A DNA stretch of 64,000 bases from Lepidostoma basale (taxonomy: Eukaryota; Arthropoda; Insecta; Trichoptera; Lepidostomatidae). The notes beneath the pieces were generated by a model. The model did no database searches and was not told where the DNA came from. It worked only from the letters and a program-made list of their open reading frames with translations. Location: NCBI GenBank assembly GCA_022606425.2, contig JAHDVF020000504.1, positions 806,001-870,000 on the forward strand, written 5' to 3'. The position numbers and the translations under genes were made by a program. Positions 58,683-64,000 of the stretch are shown here, one piece after another (within the stretch, counting starts at the first letter, position 1; each line of letters begins with the position of its first letter).

Positions 58683-59599
58683 ACAAAATAAAATGTTGTA
58701 AGATACAAAATACACAAGTGATTTAAATTATTTTTAATTTAACACCACAAATTAAGTCCTTCATACGAAAGTATAAATAAAATGATTAATTATTTTTAAT
58801 TCATATTTTATTCGCTTATATTATATATTTGTGGATGTTACTATGCGGTGGATATTTGAATTATTAAGTCCGTGAATCTGGATTGAGAGTGAATACCTAA
58901 AAAAATGATTTTTCTTTAAGTTAGTTCATTTTTAATTTAATTTGTTTACACTGGGTAATATTTCACACAATTACGAAAAAGCGTCTAAAATTTTAATAGT
59001 CCTTGGCGTAGAAATATTTAAAGTCTTATGGCATTTAATATCTTAAAAATACTTGTATTTGGCGAGATGGTACTAAAATTCACACCATATGAACACTATC
59101 CTCACTCGCATAGTGTGATTGTTTTCATTTCTTGCCGCTAGGAGAAAAATGTAGTATACGGGTATTTTCAATAGATGGCAGTGGTCTATCGTAATCGCCG
59201 CAAAATGTCATTCTAACTCTCTTTATCTGAACATTTGTTTACCCCGGAATGTTTTATTTTTAAAATATAAATTAATCTCCTACGGTTGAGACATATATGC
59301 AAAAAAGTAATAAGTTTTATGTTTGATTTGATTTGATTCATTATGCATAAAACAAGCATTTGTTTAAACATTGAAACAAATACTTCATCAGCTTTTTATG
59401 CTGAAATTGTCACTTTTCATGCCGCAAATTGCTTCCTTTCAATTAGTTTCTTGATTATTCGGACTACTGATCAATTTAATAATACTATTATATTGGTAAA
59501 GAGAATATTTAACACTTTACTGTGGAAAGCAATGGGAAACTAGCAAATTAAATAGGCCCAAGTGACATCCCAAGTACTAGCATAAATGAATAGACTTTG

Positions 59600-60065
59600 C
59601 TGCAAACTAATCCCCAGGATTTCTTTCTCTCAGTCGTATTCCTCATGATTAAGGGTCGTGTCTATCCTATAAACTATTTACCATGGCACGTCATGAGCTC
59701 CTGTCACCCGTCAGTCTCCAGGCTGCAGCTAATGAGAGTCCAGTCAGATCCCTGATTTGATGGGACCAGCGGCTCGGTTGTTGTCCTTGTGGTCGCTCCA
59801 CTTTGCCCATGATGATGAGCTTTTCAAGGTTGTCCTGATCTATGTGTCCAAAATATTTCAGCACTCTCTGATGAGCATATCCGAGAGAGAGTTGCCTTGA
59901 ACCCATCTGGTCAATGATTGACTGGTTTGTTCTTCTTGCCGTCCAGGTCGTAGGTATATGCAGCATTCGTCGCTAGCACCACATCTCAAAAGCATCAATT
60001 TTGGACCTCTTTGATGTACGCATAGTGCAAGACCCGCAATCATAAAGGAATATGGAGAAAACATA
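59600..60065 (-). mobile_element. LINE 3' end fragment
   Basis: Minus: KLMLLRCGASDECCIYLRPG, RQEEQTSQSLTRWVQGNSLS, then a second frame RVLKYFGHIDQDNLEKLIIM and GQQPSRWSHQIRDLTGLSLA. A scrap of the same end is at 61890-61950. Confidence 0.72.
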
Positions 60066-60179
60066 GGATTTAAACTTGAAATAATAAGAAACCACTTAAT
60101 TAAATAGATTGTTCAGTGTTTGGCAGTCTCCTTTCAAATTAACAATGGAATTCGACAGTGGTAAAACCTTGAATACTGA

Positions 60180-60370
60180 ACCAACCTACCTCTGGTGATA
60201 CCGGTGGGAAGAGCCACTAGTCTGCTGAACGCGGTCTTCTCGGAGATCGAAGTCTTTCATAGACTGAGAGCCTCAGTACACTTACTTTCTGGATATGCCT
60301 CGTATTTTGTTTTACCTGTACTCAATAGATGCATTAAGCATTTTTTTTTGTAATGTCTATTGAGATAATC
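60180..60370 (+). repeat. Copy of the TTTGA-tailed repeat family
   Basis: Matches 30360-30690 in reverse: GAACGCGGTCTTCTCGGAGA, TCTTTCATAGACTGAGAG, CAATAGATGCATTAAGCA. Confidence 0.5.
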
Positions 60371-61136
60371 AATGATCGTAATTAATATGAATGGAGAGTT
60401 TTCTCTAAAGGATCAGGAAAATGTAAGATTATATACACTTATTTTTCATGTGAAACTACTGGAACAAAGTGCCATAGAACGAGCAAGAAAAGCGTACATT
60501 CGTAATTCGGAAAATACAGCATGAACTTGTAGATTTTTCGTCATCACGAGTAAATAATTTTTAAAGAAATTGACCAAATTTTACAATAATATTTCGGTTA
60601 CAACACACATCATCGCAACTTTAGGCGAAACACCCAACCAACAGTCGGAAATATGTTTAGGAAACAAAATAATAAATTAAACAAATAGTGAATCGAACAT
60701 TTTATAAACATTTAAAATGTGACATTAGAATCTGTGTTATTATATTTATTGATGGTTTATTTGTAGATCTATTGTTATGATTATGTAATAATCATTTATT
60801 TGATAAAAAAAAATTACTACGTATTTATAAAACTGAACCTCTTTTTGCGTCAAATGTAAAATATTTAGATTCAACCAATCCATTGTTTTATTTTTAAATG
60901 ATCGTCTTATTCTATTTAATGTAGGCATTTTTTTTTTGAAAGGAACATAGAAGTTCCCGCCACATACCCGAGGCTGTTATAGGGCGTAGCGGCGCCCTTT
61001 TATCAGCCTCGCTCGTGCACTCCCTGGGCCTGTCCCCGGTCCATCCGGGACTTGCATTCAAATACGGCAACAACAAGGGGGTGCCAGACCACATTTAATC
61101 TACTCAATCTCACTTCTATGCTCGATCGATTCCAAA

Positions 61137-61478
61137 TAATAATATAATATCACAATATCTTTTCATTCACTGAGAGTGTCACGACAGCTGTTTCGCCAAC
61201 TGGCAATAGTTGGCATCATCAGGTATTACAATAAACTTTTTATTGTAACACCTGATGTTATTGTTTCGATTTAATTATGTTATATTTTTAATTAATTAAA
61301 TTAAAACAAGTTTATTGTAACATCTGATGATGCCAACATCGGTTGGCGAAACAGCTGTCGCGACACTCTCAGTGAATAAAAATATATATATGGAGTATTA
61401 TGACAGTTTTTTTTTTAAATGTTAACAGTTATAATGTTGAAGTATCATAGTGTTTCGGTCAAAACAATGAACTATTTA
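61137..61478. repeat. Family-1 foldback unit, two intact motifs
   Basis: Minus motif 61183-61222 (stem GCCAAC/GTTGGC with an enlarged loop, GTC) and plus motif 61324-61359 (identical to 37149-37184). The plus copy also has TTTATT upstream (61309-61316 area) and AATAAA downstream, able to pair as an outer stem I. Confidence 0.82.
61324..61359 (+). ncRNA. Hammerhead-like motif, family 1, intact
   Basis: CTGATGA, T, GCCAAC/GTTGGC, GAAAC, AGCT, GTC; flanking TTTATT and AATAAA complementary. Best candidate for activity together with 37149-37184. Confidence 0.65.
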
Positions 61479-62319
61479 AATAAAAATAATTAATTTTCAT
61501 TCTTTGGACTCATTAGACCCTTTTTGAGTGTTTAAGGCACCTAATAATCACGTAAAAAGAGGTTTAAGTTTCAATAAAATTATATTTATATAAATTTTAA
61601 AGTTAATTAAAATGGTTTTAACGAGATGAAGTCAATTTTATTTTAAAACTTATATAGATAATGTTACTGATTCCATGTAAATAGATATTGAATGCTTCTA
61701 TAGATTTTTAATGTTATTTAAAAAATACGTTTTATAACAAATTTCAGTTTGAAGATTTTGTTTTACCCATATTGTGCGGTTGGCAGCATTAGCAGTTCAA
61801 AAATCTGGTTTCGAACTGCGGCAGACTGCATATGCAGCTCATATTTGAATGTGTCATTGAAACCTTATTATTAGTTTATAACGACTCTTCTTCTCTTCTC
61901 AGTCGTATTCCTCATGATTGAGAGTCATGTCCATCCTGTAAACTATGCTTATTGTTTACTGCATATGAAGTCAGACAGCACAATAAGGGTTAAAAAAAAC
62001 ATATTTAATAGCTATTTTAAAATGCAAAAATCGTTTCTTCGTATGAAAAACTAACCATTTTTTCGATTTAAATAAATTTGTTGACTCCTTTCCTAAAGTA
62101 TACTTTTAACTTTAACTATTATATCTTTAAAGTAATTTATCTATCTAACTATTGATTACCAGGTGATAAAGCATAATAGATCTATTTAAAATCTCTTTCT
62201 TACTAACTAAAATGTAGTTGTTTAGATGGTTAAAACTTAAAACGAATTGTTTTGTTCACTTTTTTACGTAGTAACATGTATTGGTAGCTACACTGAAACT
62301 GTTGCATTCATTTATGGAA

Positions 62320-63160
62320 CAAACCATCACGCCGTTTCTCCTAAAGGTTAGTTAGAGAGAATGAACACCTCTCCAGCTTCCTCCAGATTCATACAGCGAG
62401 TCATACACGCATATCGATTCTTCCGACTTCTAACACGGTCGACCTTTAATTGAATTAATTCGGTCATGCCAAGTTTTCCTCGGTCTCCCGCGACTCCGTA
62501 CTGCATTCACAGCGTTAACGTATACTTTCTTAACCATTTGATAACATTTTGAAGTTCTTGAAAGAGTTGGATTGTTTTAAGTGCCTAATTACAGTTAATT
62601 AAAAGAACAGTGGATACTTGTAATATGAATTAAATAAACACAAAAGTCCGGATCGTCCAGCTGACAACATGTGCACCATATAAAATAACATTATGTGTTA
62701 CATCATTTTTATTTTATATCATTGCATATTATATTATTTGTTTTAGATTTATTTTGTGGACGTTGGAAGATCGAAGTGTGCGCGGGAGATGCCTATTGGT
62801 GGCAATGAGGTTCGCAACCAACGTCTCCCGCGGAGGTGAACAGGGAAAGATGGAGTGCCGCATCGGTTAAAGTGTGTCCATTATTTCTGCCTATCCCTTC
62901 GGGAGACGGCATGATGGTTAGTTAGTTTGTTAGTTTTTAACCATTCTTCCTTCATCAACGTGTTCCACATATTCAAATCAACGCAATAATTTTGTTCGTA
63001 ATGCATTATTTCGCTTTACATTACTTCCTTACATCGTTTTACTACACACACGTCTAAGGGATCTGATCTCTGCAGCTTTTATTTTGCTCTCTTCCTTCTT
63101 CTGTCAGTTCCATACATCAGGGTTGATACTTTGAACTCCATTGTGAACGTCATTTTTTGT
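62320..63160. mobile_element. RTE-like LINE fragments and a SINE copy
   Basis: 62320-62540 and 62985-63160 are minus-strand RTE debris (complements of CACGCCGTTTCTCC, AAACCATC.., TCTGTCAGTTCCATA). Between them, 62790-62935 (+) is the second copy of the SINE with RTE tail, ending GACGGCATGATGGTTAGTTA. Confidence 0.65.
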
Positions 63161-63409
63161 TTTCATTAATATATTTTTTTAAACAAACTAATTAAAATAA
63201 AACATATTTATACTGATGCAGAACAATAAAATAGTTAAATAACTTTTATAGAAAGTTAATATTTGAAGAATAGACAAACTAATGCATTGATCGAATAACG
63301 TGGTGTCTTATACTATAGAAAAGTACTACAATACATATAATACTAATACAGATTAATTGAAACTAGAAAATGATTTGTAAATATTATTTATGTAAGAAAT
63401 TATACTATC

Positions 63410-63560
63410 TAGATCAATGGTTCCCAAAGTGGCCTGTACGGACCCCCAGGGGTCTCTGGGATCATTCAGGGGGTTCGTGGAAAATTAAAGTCGATTTGAG
63501 GGTCTCTGAACAACGTCAGGGGGTCCGCGTATGGTTTAATATAATACTATGGAAGTTGTA
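63410..63560 (+). mobile_element. hAT-like terminal fragment
   Basis: CAATGGTTCCCAAAGTGG followed by GGACCCCCAGGGGTC and GGGGGTTCGTGG, the usual style of hAT ends. No second end is seen before the window closes. Confidence 0.45.
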
Positions 63561-64000
63561 ATAAATAAAAACGGATATTTTTCGTTCTCGACCTTTTTTT
63601 TGTTTCGCTCATTCGTGAAAATCGGGCCAAATTTTCTGGAATTCGATTTTTCGTAATGAGAAAAAAAAGGTTGACAATGAAAAATATCCGCGAAAAACCC
63701 TGGAATTCGCTGTAGAGCTTTTTTTGTTTTTGCTCATTTGTAAAAATTGGATCACGAATGAGCAAAAAAAAAAAAAAATAAGGTCGACAACGAATTCCAG
63801 ATTCTTTTTTCTTCATTCATTTACTTCGAGTTTTGGCTTTCTACTAAGTATATTATACGACACATGTTATTCGATGAATTTATGTATTTAATATACGCAA
63901 GGAAATTGTCTATACATTTATAATATTGAAATAAAAAAGGATCTAGAAACTAATGAACACAATGCACAAATATCAATTATAAATAAAATAAAAAGACAAG
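63561..64000. other. AT-rich stretch with short internal repeats
   Basis: GAATTC and AAAAATCGG/AAAAATTGG-type phrases recur at 63600-63790, suggesting a small degenerate tandem duplication; nothing else recognised. Confidence 0.35.

Noticed and set aside
56018..61130. rRNA-like fragments at 56018-56205 and 60945-61130
   Set aside because: The GC-rich text looked like rRNA at first, but I could not match any conserved rRNA segment; treated as an unclassified repeat.

Overview
The window is a piece of an AT-rich, intron-rich animal genome, almost certainly an insect. The one cellular gene I can support encodes a protein with the layout and wording of the insect cyclic nucleotide-gated channel-like family (Drosophila Cngl / CG42260). 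The rest is introns packed with decayed transposons typical of arthropods: RTE-type and other non-LTR retrotransposons, mariner, Tigger/pogo, hAT and piggyBac-like elements, and tRNA-derived SINEs. I cannot fix the insect order from sequence alone.

Gene layout. Twenty-one coding exons on the + strand between 12765 and 58190 join with GT-AG boundaries and compatible phases into one 5532-nt reading frame (1843 codons plus stop). It has no start codon here; the N-terminus and the S1/S2 exons must lie upstream. Exons at 12765-36534 encode the end of S2, S3-S5, the pore, S6, the C-linker and the cyclic nucleotide-binding domain. Exons at 38389-58190 encode a very long, mostly disordered, serine-rich cytoplasmic tail, with one 2.2-kb exon (41646-43854) and a predicted coiled coil (43941-44240). 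The stop is at 58188-58190.

Introns and flanks. 1-12764 holds no recognisable exon, only LINE debris, a dead mariner (about 9165-10358) and an inverted duplication (10771-11455). Intron 1 holds a complete but dead mariner (13957-15230, TA target duplication). The intron at 15439-22543 holds a three-layer nest: a hAT-like element, inside it a foldback repeat, inside that a 193-bp near-perfect palindrome with a 12-bp target duplication. A group of RTE-like LINE 3' ends, most finishing in a GTTA or GTT microsatellite, is scattered over the whole window in both orientations.

Most interesting non-coding signal. At least four unrelated-looking repeat families share one RNA-like core: CTGANGA or a variant, one extra base, a hairpin, GAAAC, a 2-bp mini-stem, then GTC/GTT/GTA. 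This is the layout of hammerhead ribozymes with a reduced stem III, the kind reported with Penelope-like retroelements. About 25 copies lie here, many in head-to-head pairs, with compensatory stem changes between copies. A second theme is a pair of PP1-docking-type motifs and triplicated short motifs in the channel tail.
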